Source of the DNA: Chromatocurvus halotolerans
GTDB lineage: Bacteria > Pseudomonadota > Gammaproteobacteria > Pseudomonadales > Halieaceae
Direction: 5' to 3'
NCBI RefSeq assembly: GCF_004340525.1
Contig: NZ_SLWX01000015.1
Span: 17,234-81,233, forward strand
Length of the DNA: 64,000 nt
Below are positions 33,495-42,339 of the stretch, in pieces. The translations under genes were made by a program, and so were the position numbers. Within the stretch, counting starts at the first letter, position 1, and each line of letters begins with the position of its first letter. The notes under the pieces were generated by a model that was not told the origin of the DNA, did no database searches, and worked only from the letters and a program-made list of their open reading frames with translations.

Positions 33495-34190
33495 ATGCTG
33501 GAGCTGGTGGATGTCTACCACAGTTACCATGCCCGCAAGGACAACTTCGAGCACGGCGTGCACCGGGTGCTCGATGGCGTGTCCCTCAAGCTGCACCGCG
33601 GCGAGACCCTGGGCATTATTGGTCGCAACGGCGCCGGCAAGACCACCCTGCTGCGGCTGATGGCGGGTATTCTGGCGCCCTCGCGGGGAACCGTGTGGCG
33701 CCGGCCGGGCATCAGCTGTTCCTTGCTCACCATTGGACTGGGCTTTCAGCCCTCGCTGTCCGGGCGGGATAATGCGCTGCTTTCCGCGATGTTGCAGGGC
33801 GCGACGAAGCGTGAGGCTGAGGGGTATCTTGCTGATATTCAGGAGTTTTCCGAGCTCGGACATTCCTTTGACGAGCCGGTGAAAACCTATTCTGCAGGCA
33901 TGCGTGCGCGGTTGGGGTTCACCACCGCATTGATGACCCATGTGGATGTGTTGCTGATTGATGAAGTGCTGGGGGTGGGCGATGCCGCTTTCCGGCAGAA
34001 GGCGTCAACGGCCATGCGCGACAAGGTGGGTGGGGATCAGACGGTGGTGCTGGTGTCGCATATGGCGGAGCAGGTGCGGCAGCTGTGTGGGCGGGCGGTG
34101 TTGTTGGAGGAGGCGCGGGTAGCGGCTGAGGGGGAGGTTGACGGGGTGCTGGACGTGTATGCCCAGCCCTCGGGGACTGCGCCCGCCTGA
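33495..34190 (+). CDS. polysaccharide ABC transporter ATPase (Wzt-like)
   Basis: This 231-aa ATPase powers export of a surface glycan with the permease at 29512. Features are Walker A 'IIGRNGAGKTTLLRLMAGIL', the Q-loop region 'LTIGLGFQPSLSGRDN', the signature 'KTYSAGMRARLGF', Walker B 'DVLLIDEVLGVGD', and the switch 'VLVSHM'. There is no C-terminal carbohydrate-binding domain, unlike the Wzt at 46648. ATG 33495 (MLELVDVYHSY) is preferred. The GTG at 33390, overlapping the permease remnant's stop, would add 35 unlike residues. Confidence 0.87.
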   Translation: MLELVDVYHSYHARKDNFEHGVHRVLDGVSLKLHRGETLGIIGRNGAGKTTLLRLMAGILAPSRGTVWRRPGISCSLLTIGLGFQPSLSGRDNALLSAMLQGATKREAEGYLADIQEFSELGHSFDEPVKTYSAGMRARLGFTTALMTHVDVLLIDEVLGVGDAAFRQKASTAMRDKVGGDQTVVLVSHMAEQVRQLCGRAVLLEEARVAAEGEVDGVLDVYAQPSGTAPA

Positions 34191-34218
34191 TCTCGCATAA
34201 GGCTTGCCAGCTCTCTGG

Positions 34219-35526
34219 TCATTGCGACAGCAGCACGTCGAGCTGCTGCAAAACGTCGGCATCCAGGGCACCGGCCTCGCGCTGAAGGCTCAACCAGTTG
34301 AAGAGATAGCCATACACGGCCTGCCAGTAGTCACGCTGGGCCCGAGTGCGGTTGTGTAGGGCCTCGAGCACGGCGGCTGACGTGGCGCTTCCCAGGCCAC
34401 GCGCCTTGCGCATGGCCTCATAGGAGGTGTTGGCGGATTCGACGCTGAGCTTGCTTGCCTCCACGCGGCGCTTCGCCGCCGTGGTGGTAAGCCAGGCGCT
34501 GCGCACGCGTTTGAGCACTTCGCGCCGCACGGCCGTTTCTTCCTCTTGTGCAATGTAGTAATTGGACCAGGCCTCGCGCATGCGTCCGCGCGTGGCACCG
34601 CCGCGAAACAGCGGTATGCTTACTTCAATGCCAATGTATTCCACTTCACGCGGCGGCGACTGCAGGTTATCAAAGCCAACGTCGGCTTCCTGGTAACTGA
34701 GCACCAGATCTGCGGTTGGCAGGTGTCCACCGCGCTGCTCTTCAACGCTCATGCGCGAGGCCTCTATCGCGTCCTGCTTGCTCAGCAGCAGCGCATTATC
34801 AGACACCGCACGGGCTTCCCAGGTTTTTATATCGCCCGACAGTGGCGGTAACTCCGCCGATTCCCTCACATCTGCGAGCGCCGCTACCCCCGTGCCGGTG
34901 AGTGCGGTAATTTCCTCCCGCGCCAGCGCGGCCTCGTTTTCAGCGTCGATCAGTTCTGTGCGCACGGTGTCGACGCGGGCACGGGTTTCCAGCAGGTCGG
35001 TAATGCGGGCAAGCTTGCGCTCGTAAAGCGCAGTTGCCTCTTCAAGCTGCTCTTCAACCAGCGTCTTTTCGGCCTGCAGCAGCTCGACGTTGCGATCGGC
35101 CAGCAACACATTGAGGTAACGTTCAGACACGTCGATGGAGAGCTGACCGAGTGCCTCGAGCAGTTCATTCTCCCGCTGATCGACAACGCGACTGGCGCGC
35201 CGACTGGCGGAAATGCTTTGCCAGTTGAACAGCATCTGCCGCAGCTGGATATTGCGCCGCTCGCCCGGGAAATTCTGTCGGGTGCCCTGGGCATCATCAA
35301 ACGCGACCTGGTTGTCTGTCCACTGGCCGCTGGCAGTGACCTGTGGCAGCAGGCTACCTCGCGCAATCTGACTGCCCGCCTCGCCGCCCTCGACGCGCAG
35401 GCGCGCAATGTTGATGTTGGGGTCATTTTCCAGCGCCAGTCCGTACACGTCGAGCAGCGTATCCATGGCGGTGGCGGCAACGCTGGTTTGCAGCGCCAGA
35501 AAAAACAGCGCGAGGCGAAGAACCAT
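34219..35526 (-). CDS. TolC-family outer-membrane channel of type I secretion system
   Basis: This 435-aa outer-membrane efflux protein has a signal peptide ('MVLRLALFFLALQTSVAATA') and two repeated coiled-coil/beta segments ('YGLALENDPNINIARLRVEGGEAGSQIARGSLLPQVTASGQW' and 'DAIEASRMSVEEQRGGHLPTADLVLSY'). It would form the trimeric tunnel for type I secretion. It is the last gene of a three-gene set with the HlyD-like adaptor (8-nt gap) and the ABC exporter, so it is dedicated rather than a general TolC. Confidence 0.9.
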   Translation of the reverse strand: MVLRLALFFLALQTSVAATAMDTLLDVYGLALENDPNINIARLRVEGGEAGSQIARGSLLPQVTASGQWTDNQVAFDDAQGTRQNFPGERRNIQLRQMLFNWQSISASRRASRVVDQRENELLEALGQLSIDVSERYLNVLLADRNVELLQAEKTLVEEQLEEATALYERKLARITDLLETRARVDTVRTELIDAENEAALAREEITALTGTGVAALADVRESAELPPLSGDIKTWEARAVSDNALLLSKQDAIEASRMSVEEQRGGHLPTADLVLSYQEADVGFDNLQSPPREVEYIGIEVSIPLFRGGATRGRMREAWSNYYIAQEEETAVRREVLKRVRSAWLTTTAAKRRVEASKLSVESANTSYEAMRKARGLGSATSAAVLEALHNRTRAQRDYWQAVYGYLFNWLSLQREAGALDADVLQQLDVLLSQ

Positions 35527-35534
35527 ATGGCGCG

Positions 35535-36881
35535 TCAGTCCTCGTTCAGGGAGCGTGCCAGCATATTGCTGGCAGGCGTTATCAGGTATTGCAGCAGTGT
35601 GCGTTCGCCGGTCTTGATCAGCACTTCGGCGGGCATGCCCGGAAGCAGTTGACCACCGTTCAGGCGCTCGCTGAGTCCCGCGCGCTCTATGGCGACATCG
35701 GCGGCGTAATAGGGATTGCCGGTCTGCTCATCAACAAGGCGGTCTGCGGAGATCTTGACCAGTGTTCCCTGCACCGTATACGTGTTTTTGAACGCGCTGA
35801 AGCGGATTTCCGCCTGTGTGCCAATTTCTACCCGGTCAATGTCTGCCGGCGATACTCTGGCATCCACAATCAGCTCATCGTTCTCCGGGACAATTTCCAG
35901 AAGCGTGTCGCCGGGTTTCACGACGCCGCCGATGGTATGGGTGTTCATGCCGAAGGCCAGGCCAGAGACGGGCGCCCGCAGTATCACGCGGCGTGTGCGA
36001 TCCTCCAGTGCGATGCGTCGCTGCGTGAGGTCAAAGAGCTTTGCCTGCGTCTCCGAGGCTTCATCGGCCACGTCTTTCACAAAGGTGCGGTTAAGCTGCA
36101 GAATTTCCAGCCGCGCCTCACCGATGCGGACGCGTGAAGCCGCGATGGATGACTCATGATTGGCAATTTCGCCAAGGACGGTGGAGCGCGTGCGCTGCAA
36201 TTCCCGCAGGCGCTGTTTGTCGACAAAGCCCTCTTCCAGCATGGCGGTGAGGTCGACAATTTCCTCGTCGAGAAGCCTGGCAACGGTGCGCTTGCCCTCG
36301 AGCTGCGCCTGCAGCCCTTCAATCTGGGCCTCCAGCTGCTCTATCTGGAGTTCAAACACGTTGATCTGTCCGAGCCGCTCATCCCGTCGTGCATCGAAAA
36401 TGCTGCGCTCATTCAGCCTGGCTTCGCGCGCCCGCTCATCGTCGACCTCAAGCTCCAGCGAAAAGGTAATGTCGTCCACGCCAGCGCGTTCAGCGGCAAG
36501 CCGGTCGGAGAGTGCCCGGGCGGCATAATACTGCCCCATCACAATGCCGAGTTCTGCCCGTGACTGCGTTGCATCAAGCTCCAGTAGCGGCTGTCCTTCC
36601 TGGACGCGCTCGCCTTCCTGGACATGAATCTGTTTAACAATGCCGCCCTCAAGGTGCTGCACGGCCTTGCGATGGCCCTGTACGGCGACAACGCCCGGTG
36701 CCAGTGCCGCACTGTCCAGCGGGGCGAGCACGGACCACAGGCCGAAAACGCCGAACACCAGCAGCACGATTATTGTGCCAATGCGCCGTGGGCTGGCGTC
36801 CGAGGTCTCGGCGACCGGGAGGTTGGCCGGGGCGTCCGTGGTGGTGCTGGGTAACTGCTCTTGCTGTGTGGGTTCGCTCAT
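35535..36881 (-). CDS. HlyD/PrtE-family type I secretion adaptor
   Basis: This 448-aa membrane-fusion protein bridges the inner-membrane ABC exporter and the TolC channel. It has a short cytoplasmic N terminus, one transmembrane helix ('IGTIIVLLVFGVFGLWSVLAPLD'), a lipoyl half 'HLEGGIVKQIHVQEGERVQEGQPLLELDAT', a long coiled coil (about residues 140-290), and the second lipoyl/beta-barrel part ('RRVILRAPVSGLAFGMNTHT', 'PADIDRVEIGTQAEIRFSAF'). Its gene lies 4 nt from the ABC exporter and 8 nt from the channel gene. Confidence 0.92.
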   Translation of the reverse strand: MSEPTQQEQLPSTTTDAPANLPVAETSDASPRRIGTIIVLLVFGVFGLWSVLAPLDSAALAPGVVAVQGHRKAVQHLEGGIVKQIHVQEGERVQEGQPLLELDATQSRAELGIVMGQYYAARALSDRLAAERAGVDDITFSLELEVDDERAREARLNERSIFDARRDERLGQINVFELQIEQLEAQIEGLQAQLEGKRTVARLLDEEIVDLTAMLEEGFVDKQRLRELQRTRSTVLGEIANHESSIAASRVRIGEARLEILQLNRTFVKDVADEASETQAKLFDLTQRRIALEDRTRRVILRAPVSGLAFGMNTHTIGGVVKPGDTLLEIVPENDELIVDARVSPADIDRVEIGTQAEIRFSAFKNTYTVQGTLVKISADRLVDEQTGNPYYAADVAIERAGLSERLNGGQLLPGMPAEVLIKTGERTLLQYLITPASNMLARSLNED

Positions 36882-36885
36882 GCCC

Positions 36886-38643
36886 TTAGCCCTGCCCCGT
36901 GGTCGATGGCGGCGCTGTGTTTGCGCCCGGGCGGGGCGCCGGGCTTGCCAGTTTCAGGCCCTCGGTCTGCCCCTTCAGGCGGGTCAATACCGTATCACGA
37001 GGGCCAAAATCGGCGACGCGTCCCTCGCGCATCAGCAGCAGTTTGTCGACCTCACTGAGAATTGCCGTGCGATGGCTGATAATCAGGAGCGTGCAGCCGC
37101 GTTCCTTCAGTTTGCGCAGCGCCTGCTGCAGCGCGGCATTGCCCTGGTCATCAAGGTTGGAGTTGGGCTCATCCAGAATCACGATGGCGGGCTCGCCATA
37201 CAGCGCCCGTGCCAGGCCAATGCGCTGGCGCTGGCCACCTGACAGTACGCCGCCACTCTGGCCGATGACCGTGTCATAGCCGTTGGGCAACTGCAGAATC
37301 ATCTCGTGCACACCGGCATCGCGAGCCGCCTGCACAATGCGCTCGGCATCCAGCTCACCAAAGCGGGCAATGTTCTCGCCCACCGTGCCGTCGAACAGCT
37401 CAATGTCCTGGGGCAGATAGCCGATGTGTGGGCCCAGCTGCTCCCGGTTGTAAGACGTGGACTCGGCCCCATCGATGCGTACGGCCCCGGCAGCGGTTGG
37501 CCAGATGCCGATAATGGCGCGGATAAGCGTGGACTTGCCGGCCGCGCTTGGCCCGATGACGCCCACGGCGTCGCCCGGCGCAATGGCAAACGTGGCTCCC
37601 ATCACCACTGGCGTACGCGCCCCCGGCGGGACGATGGCGGCACCTTCAGCGCTGATGGCGCCCTCGGGCGCGGGCAGCGTGAGGCCGGACTCCGTTGCCG
37701 GAAATTTGTCGAGAAGCTCATTCAGACGCTGGTACTGGCCGCGGGCGGAGACAAAGCCTTTCCAGGCACCGATCATCTGGTCCACCGGCGCCAGCGCCCG
37801 ACCCAGCAGGATGGCACCCGCAATCATGGTGCCCGGGGAGATTTCCTGCTGCACGGCGAGATAGGCGCCAAGACCAAGCGCCAGCGACTGCACGGCAAGC
37901 CGCAGGGTTTTGGACGCGGCGGTGAAGATGCCGGCGCGGTCGCTGGCCAGCCCCTGGTAATAGACCACGCTCTGGTTGCGCTCGGACCAGCGGCTTCTCA
38001 GGCGCTCCAGCATGCCCATGGAGGCGATGACTTCGGCGTTGCGCAGGTTGGTGGTGGTGGCGGCCGAGGTTGTGCTGTGTTCGCGGTTTGCCTCGGACAG
38101 CGGTGGCGATGTCAGGCGCTCGTTGGCGATGGCCAGGGTTATCAGCAGCATGGCCGCGACCACGCCGAGTACGCCAATCAACGGGTGGAACAGGAACATG
38201 ATCAGCAGATAAACGGGAAGCCAGGGGGCATCAAAAAACGCGTAGGGGCCGTTGCCGCTGAGGAACTGCCGCAGCCCATTCAGATCCTGCAAAGGCTGCG
38301 TGCTGCCGGTTTCTGTGCCGCTCATCAGGGCGCGCTTGAAACACAGATCGTAGAGCCGCGGGCTCAGGGATGCCTCCAGCCGGGCGCTGACGCGCACCAG
38401 AATGCGCGAGCGCACCCACTCCAGCGCGCCCATCGTGCCGAGCAGGAACATGGCGATCAGGGTCAGCATCGTGAGGGTGGGCAGGCTGCCGCTCGTGACC
38501 ACGCGGTCGTATACCTGCAGCATGTAAAACGCGGGCACGAGCATGAGCAGGTTGCTGAACATGCTGAACACGCCAACCGCAAAAAAGGAATCGCGGCACT
38601 GCTGCAACGCCTTCTGCAGGTCGGTTTTTGGCTTCTCGGTCAA
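36886..38643 (-). CDS. type I secretion permease/ATPase (PrtD family)
   Basis: This 585-aa ABC exporter half has an N-terminal membrane domain ('FFAVGVFSMFSNLLMLVPAFYMLQVYDRVVTSGSLPTL') and a C-terminal ATPase. The ATPase shows Walker A 'GVIGPSAAGKSTLIRAIIGI', signature 'LSGGQRQRIGLARALYGEPAIVILDEPNS', and switch 'LIISHR'. No C39-like domain is present. PrtD-type exporters secrete RTX proteases, lipases and S-layer proteins without a cleaved signal. The best substrate in the window is the cysteine-free RTX protein at 51946. Confidence 0.93.
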   Translation of the reverse strand: MTEKPKTDLQKALQQCRDSFFAVGVFSMFSNLLMLVPAFYMLQVYDRVVTSGSLPTLTMLTLIAMFLLGTMGALEWVRSRILVRVSARLEASLSPRLYDLCFKRALMSGTETGSTQPLQDLNGLRQFLSGNGPYAFFDAPWLPVYLLIMFLFHPLIGVLGVVAAMLLITLAIANERLTSPPLSEANREHSTTSAATTTNLRNAEVIASMGMLERLRSRWSERNQSVVYYQGLASDRAGIFTAASKTLRLAVQSLALGLGAYLAVQQEISPGTMIAGAILLGRALAPVDQMIGAWKGFVSARGQYQRLNELLDKFPATESGLTLPAPEGAISAEGAAIVPPGARTPVVMGATFAIAPGDAVGVIGPSAAGKSTLIRAIIGIWPTAAGAVRIDGAESTSYNREQLGPHIGYLPQDIELFDGTVGENIARFGELDAERIVQAARDAGVHEMILQLPNGYDTVIGQSGGVLSGGQRQRIGLARALYGEPAIVILDEPNSNLDDQGNAALQQALRKLKERGCTLLIISHRTAILSEVDKLLLMREGRVADFGPRDTVLTRLKGQTEGLKLASPAPRPGANTAPPSTTGQG

Positions 38644-38745
38644 AACGGCCTCGGACTGGCTTTGAATGGTGGTGGCACCGGGGACGCAGTGTATCGCGAA
38701 GCCAGGTGGGTAAACACCCCCACGCCAGGGGGCGCGCGGCCCGCG

Positions 38746-39522
38746 TCAGGAAAAACTGAGCTCGTCGTCGCCGTCGCCAAACAGCGATTCGAGGTCGACT
38801 TCTGCCGGCTGCGTCCGGGCGGCATGAAAACGCGCGCGGTCTTTGAGGTGCCGGAACTGCTGCCCGGCCAGCATCTGCGTGTAGGCGAGTGCGAGTGCGC
38901 CGCCGTCGCGCAGCGCTGCAAAGGCATCCGCCGGCAGTTGATTCAGCGCGGTCTCATCGACGCGCCACAGCCCCTCGAGCATCACCGGGTCGGCGTTTTC
39001 ATCCGCGGCGACCTTGAGCGGCCAGGGCGCGAGCACGCCAGCGGACGCCAGTGCCGCGGCGGCGGCCAGTGTGGCTTTCCGGTTGGCGGCGCACTGGGTG
39101 AGAAAATCCAGGGTCTCCTGCGCCTTGGCGGTAAGGTTGCCACTGGCATCAAAAAGCGCGGTGCCCTCATCGGGGCTGCAAAGGTGCGTTTTTTCAATGC
39201 AGAACACCTCCTCGCCCTGGCCCTCCGTCGTTGGCAGCAGGCGGAACGGATAACCGCGCAGCGCCGCGGGCACATACTCGGCCAGCCACTGGCCATCGGT
39301 GTTGACGTACAGGTTGCCGGCCCCCGGCAAAGTCAGCAATGCGACCGGCGTCATGACTTCGGCATCGCGGATGAAGGCCAGTACATAATGCGGCATAAGC
39401 CGCGGCAGCTCCGCCATCAGCACCGGGACCACTTTCTGCGCCGCAGCGAAGGCATAATCGCTGCGCGCCAGGTACGCCGCGTCGGCATGCGCTGATCGGG
39501 AAACCGCTGTCCACTCGCTCAT
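38746..39522 (-). CDS. SapC-family protein
   Basis: This 258-aa protein matches the SapC family, first named from the surface-layer locus of Campylobacter fetus, where it sits with a type I exporter. Family pattern: 'LPRLMPHYVLAFI', 'PVALLTLPGAGNLYVNTDGQWLAEYVPAALRGYPFRLLP', 'CSPDEGTALFDASGNLTAKAQETLDFL', and near the end 'LQPADAF..LRDGGALALAYTQMLAGQQ'-like sequence. There is no signal peptide. Biochemical function is unknown. It overlaps the methyltransferase gene by 4 nt and shares a strand with the type I secretion genes, so a role in S-layer secretion or modification is plausible. Confidence 0.8.
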   Translation of the reverse strand: MSEWTAVSRSAHADAAYLARSDYAFAAAQKVVPVLMAELPRLMPHYVLAFIRDAEVMTPVALLTLPGAGNLYVNTDGQWLAEYVPAALRGYPFRLLPTTEGQGEEVFCIEKTHLCSPDEGTALFDASGNLTAKAQETLDFLTQCAANRKATLAAAAALASAGVLAPWPLKVAADENADPVMLEGLWRVDETALNQLPADAFAALRDGGALALAYTQMLAGQQFRHLKDRARFHAARTQPAEVDLESLFGDGDDELSFS

Positions 39523-41051
39523 ACCGCCACCCCGAGTGCCAGCAGCGCCGGCAGGGCTTTCTCGTCAAAGGTGAGCGCCTGTGCCTCCAGTTCCGCCAGA
39601 TTGTCCTGCGCCGATTCAATCGGTGCGCCGTCTCTGACCAGCCGCTGTCCCTGCGCGTTGAGCAGATCCCAGGCGTAATGAGCCCAGTCTTTGGGCGTCT
39701 GGTAGCCGGCCTCACGAGCCAGCAGGAACAGCTGGGCGAAGCGACCGACGCTCAATCCGCCGCCGGTGACCGGGCTTGCCAGATGCGCCACGCTGCCAGC
39801 GCCGCGTGCCTGCTTCATCAATGCCCGGTTGAGCTTGCCGCAGCTATCTGTCGTGGCACGGGTGTCGGGCTGCACCAGATGAAGATGCCCCGCGCCCGAC
39901 AGTATCGTTGCCACCTCCACCAGCTGCGGCAGGTTAAGGCCATGATCCGCCAGTGAGGTTTCCAGCTCGCCGAGGCGGCGCGGCCGATGATCACCCAGCT
40001 GGCGAAGGACGGGGGCGTACACGGATTCCGTGAGCGTTGCCTCGCCGAGGGCTCCATTGACCTTGAGCGGCACGTCGTCGGCGGGGGTTACCAGCACCAC
40101 CGACAGGTCACGCAGAGCCTCCAGCCGGGTCAGCGCGTCCAGCTCACGCCTGCCCTTTATCCAGTAGTCGCGCCGAAACTGCTGATTCACCATGAAATCG
40201 CGGGTGCTCTCGCGCAGAAGCGGGTCGGGGATATCCCGCAGCAGTTGCTGCTGATCGTCGGTGAGGTTGATGCTGTCAACGGTGTCAAGTGGATGGGCGG
40301 AGCAGGCGAAGGTGAGCCTGGCCGGTGCCAGCCAGTCGGCCAGCGTGTCGACATGCATCGGCTGCCAGCTGGCGTTGAAGTATTCGTGGGCCAGGTATTG
40401 CCGGTTCTGTTCCCTGAGCTTTTTCAGGCGCTCCGCGATTTGCGGGTTGGCCCGGGCGTAGGCCGGGTTGGTGTCCATCAGTCGCTCGGCAAAGCCGATG
40501 GCATCGCCAATGCGATCCTCGATGTTGCGCCCCGGGGCCGCCAGCGTTTCTGCATGCGCGTGGAGCAGATGACGCAGGGGCGCGAAGGCGGCCCATCCCG
40601 GCTGGGTGTTGTAACTGATGTAAAGCACGCCGCCCACCCGCAGCCGGCGGGCCAGCAAATCCACGATGTGTTGACGGTTGGTGTCCGAGATCCAGCTCCA
40701 GATGCCATGCAGCGCAATGAAGTCGAACTCGGGCAGGTCATCCCGCTGACAGAATTGCTCGAACGCCTCGTCATGCAGCGCTGCGGGGCTACCTGCGGCT
40801 GCCGCTAGCGATCGGGCGTAGCCGGCCTGTGCCGGGTTGAAGTCTGTGCCGTACCAGCGGGCAGCGCCGGCGGCTGCGTGTACATTGATGCTGACTCCCT
40901 GGCCAAACCCCAGCTCGCAGGCGTTGGTGACTGACGGTGGCACAATTCCCGCTTTCAGCAAGGGCAGGGCCATGCGCGCAGGATTGAGCTCGGGGTAATA
41001 GCCATGGGTATAGGTAATGTCTGCCCGATACCCGGCGGTCCAATCATTCAT
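39519..41051 (-). CDS. SAM methyltransferase with regulatory (PKMT) domain
   Basis: This 510-aa protein has an N-terminal class I methyltransferase ('NACELGFGQGVSINVHAAAGAARWYGTDFNP', then 'FDFIALHGIWSWI' and 'LRVGGVLYISYNTQPGW'). A middle regulatory domain characteristic of protein-lysine methyltransferases of the rickettsial PKMT type follows ('AHEYFNASWQPMHVDTLADWLAPARLTFACSA'), and a C-terminal winged-helix-like segment. Together with overlapping sapC it could methylate lysines on a surface protein. The substrate is inference only. Confidence 0.75.
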   Translation of the reverse strand: MNDWTAGYRADITYTHGYYPELNPARMALPLLKAGIVPPSVTNACELGFGQGVSINVHAAAGAARWYGTDFNPAQAGYARSLAAAAGSPAALHDEAFEQFCQRDDLPEFDFIALHGIWSWISDTNRQHIVDLLARRLRVGGVLYISYNTQPGWAAFAPLRHLLHAHAETLAAPGRNIEDRIGDAIGFAERLMDTNPAYARANPQIAERLKKLREQNRQYLAHEYFNASWQPMHVDTLADWLAPARLTFACSAHPLDTVDSINLTDDQQQLLRDIPDPLLRESTRDFMVNQQFRRDYWIKGRRELDALTRLEALRDLSVVLVTPADDVPLKVNGALGEATLTESVYAPVLRQLGDHRPRRLGELETSLADHGLNLPQLVEVATILSGAGHLHLVQPDTRATTDSCGKLNRALMKQARGAGSVAHLASPVTGGGLSVGRFAQLFLLAREAGYQTPKDWAHYAWDLLNAQGQRLVRDGAPIESAQDNLAELEAQALTFDEKALPALLALGVAV

Positions 41052-41069
41052 GAATAGGTAACCTTTCTG

Positions 41070-42098
41070 TCAGTGCGCTGAGTGTTGTTGCCGCGCCGCG
41101 TACTCATCCGATGCGCGAAGTTCTGCCTTGATGCCCCGAATATCCAGCTGCCCAGCCAGCAGCCGCGCATGGTAGTGCTCAAGGCCAGCTGCGTCAGGCG
41201 CCCGACTCAGCACCTCACGGTAGGCCGCCTCAATGTCCGCTCGACCCCGCCCGGGGCGCAGTGCGTGGCGCAGGCGCTGCCACCACCGCGTACCCTCGCC
41301 TGTCGCATGACGGTGTTGCGCGGCGGCGGGCACGGGCCAGGCGTGCGAGTCGAGACGCCGGCTCACCTGCTCTGCCTTTTCACTGGGCACCAGCAGGAAG
41401 TCCCAGTAATACGCGTCCACCAACGACAGCCAATCGGCACGGTCGACACAGCGGTGGCCCAGCAGGTCCATGATGCAGTAGTCCATGGATGCCGCGAGCT
41501 CGAACAGGTCTCCCGGCTGGCGCCCGTACACGCTGAAGGAGGGTGAGCCATACTCGACGGCCAGAAGAGGCCGGAACCGCTGTATAGCGGCGTTGCCCCC
41601 CTGCAGAACGTCAATCTCGGCGCCCTCAACGTCAACCTTGATAAAGTGCAGGGCGCTCAGCTGTTCGTCCGCCACCAGCTGGTCGACGGTGCCGACGTCG
41701 ACATCGATTTCCCGTATCCTCGCCGAGGATTCATCGTTGTAGTGGCGTCGACGCAGTCCACTCTCTTCCGGTGCGGCGCTGTTGACGGTAAAGCGTGCCG
41801 TGCCGGCCTCCGCCCCCAGTGCACGGGTCACTACCTGTACATCCACGGCATCTCGGTAACGCGTCTGCAAGTAGCTGGCCTGTTCAGGCTGGGGTTCCAC
41901 GGCGTAGATACGGGCACAGCGAACGGGGTGCCGAAAGCAGTCGACATGCCTGCCGGTATGGGCGCCAACATCAATCACAACGGCGCCGGGCTGAAGAAGC
42001 TGGCTGTAGCTTCGCGCCAGCGTGGCTTCCCAATCCCAGTGCTGCGCGTTCGGGGCCTGCTTTTGCAGCCGTGCCAGGTAATCTGTCGCCGATTCCAA
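41070..42098 (-). CDS. FkbM-family methyltransferase with C-terminal DUF4214 segment
   Basis: This 342-aa protein has an FkbM-type methyltransferase domain ('GAVVIDVGAHTGRHVDCFRHPVRCARIYAVEPQPEQ', 'LHFIKVDVEGAEIDVLQGG'), usual for O-methylation of sugars. After a linker the last 60 residues ('ADIEAAYREVLSRAPDAAGLEHYHARLLAGQLDIRGIKAELRAS') resemble one DUF4214 repeat, as in the secreted protein at 51946. It is divergent from the glycosyltransferase gene at 42340 across 241 bp. Confidence 0.8.
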   Translation of the reverse strand: MESATDYLARLQKQAPNAQHWDWEATLARSYSQLLQPGAVVIDVGAHTGRHVDCFRHPVRCARIYAVEPQPEQASYLQTRYRDAVDVQVVTRALGAEAGTARFTVNSAAPEESGLRRRHYNDESSARIREIDVDVGTVDQLVADEQLSALHFIKVDVEGAEIDVLQGGNAAIQRFRPLLAVEYGSPSFSVYGRQPGDLFELAASMDYCIMDLLGHRCVDRADWLSLVDAYYWDFLLVPSEKAEQVSRRLDSHAWPVPAAAQHRHATGEGTRWWQRLRHALRPGRGRADIEAAYREVLSRAPDAAGLEHYHARLLAGQLDIRGIKAELRASDEYAARQQHSAH

Positions 42099-42339
42099 CC
42101 GTGTCTCCCTTGAGCATCATGGCACGCCTCTTTGCACAGGGCGTGGGCGCGATCCGCCGGCCACCAAAACCCCAGATGGTATCGGGACTCTCGCCTTCTT
42201 GCGAGCGCCAGTAACAGCCAGTCGTCAGGGCTGCGTGATCTTTATTCCCGTGGCGGCTGCGTCTCTAGGCATAGTTGAACGCCATGTTACACTGCCGCGC
42301 TTTCGCGCAGCTCCAGCAAGGCAGAGCCTCCCCGTAGCC

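Noticed and set aside
37306..39495. A 729-aa open frame opposite the type I secretion genes
   Set aside because: It is the antisense shadow of the PrtD-type exporter, SapC and the intergenic gap; composition is His/Gly/Gln/Arg-rich with no domain. The same applies to long antisense frames at 11195-12784, 16668-18209, 8324-9661 and 28587-29831.
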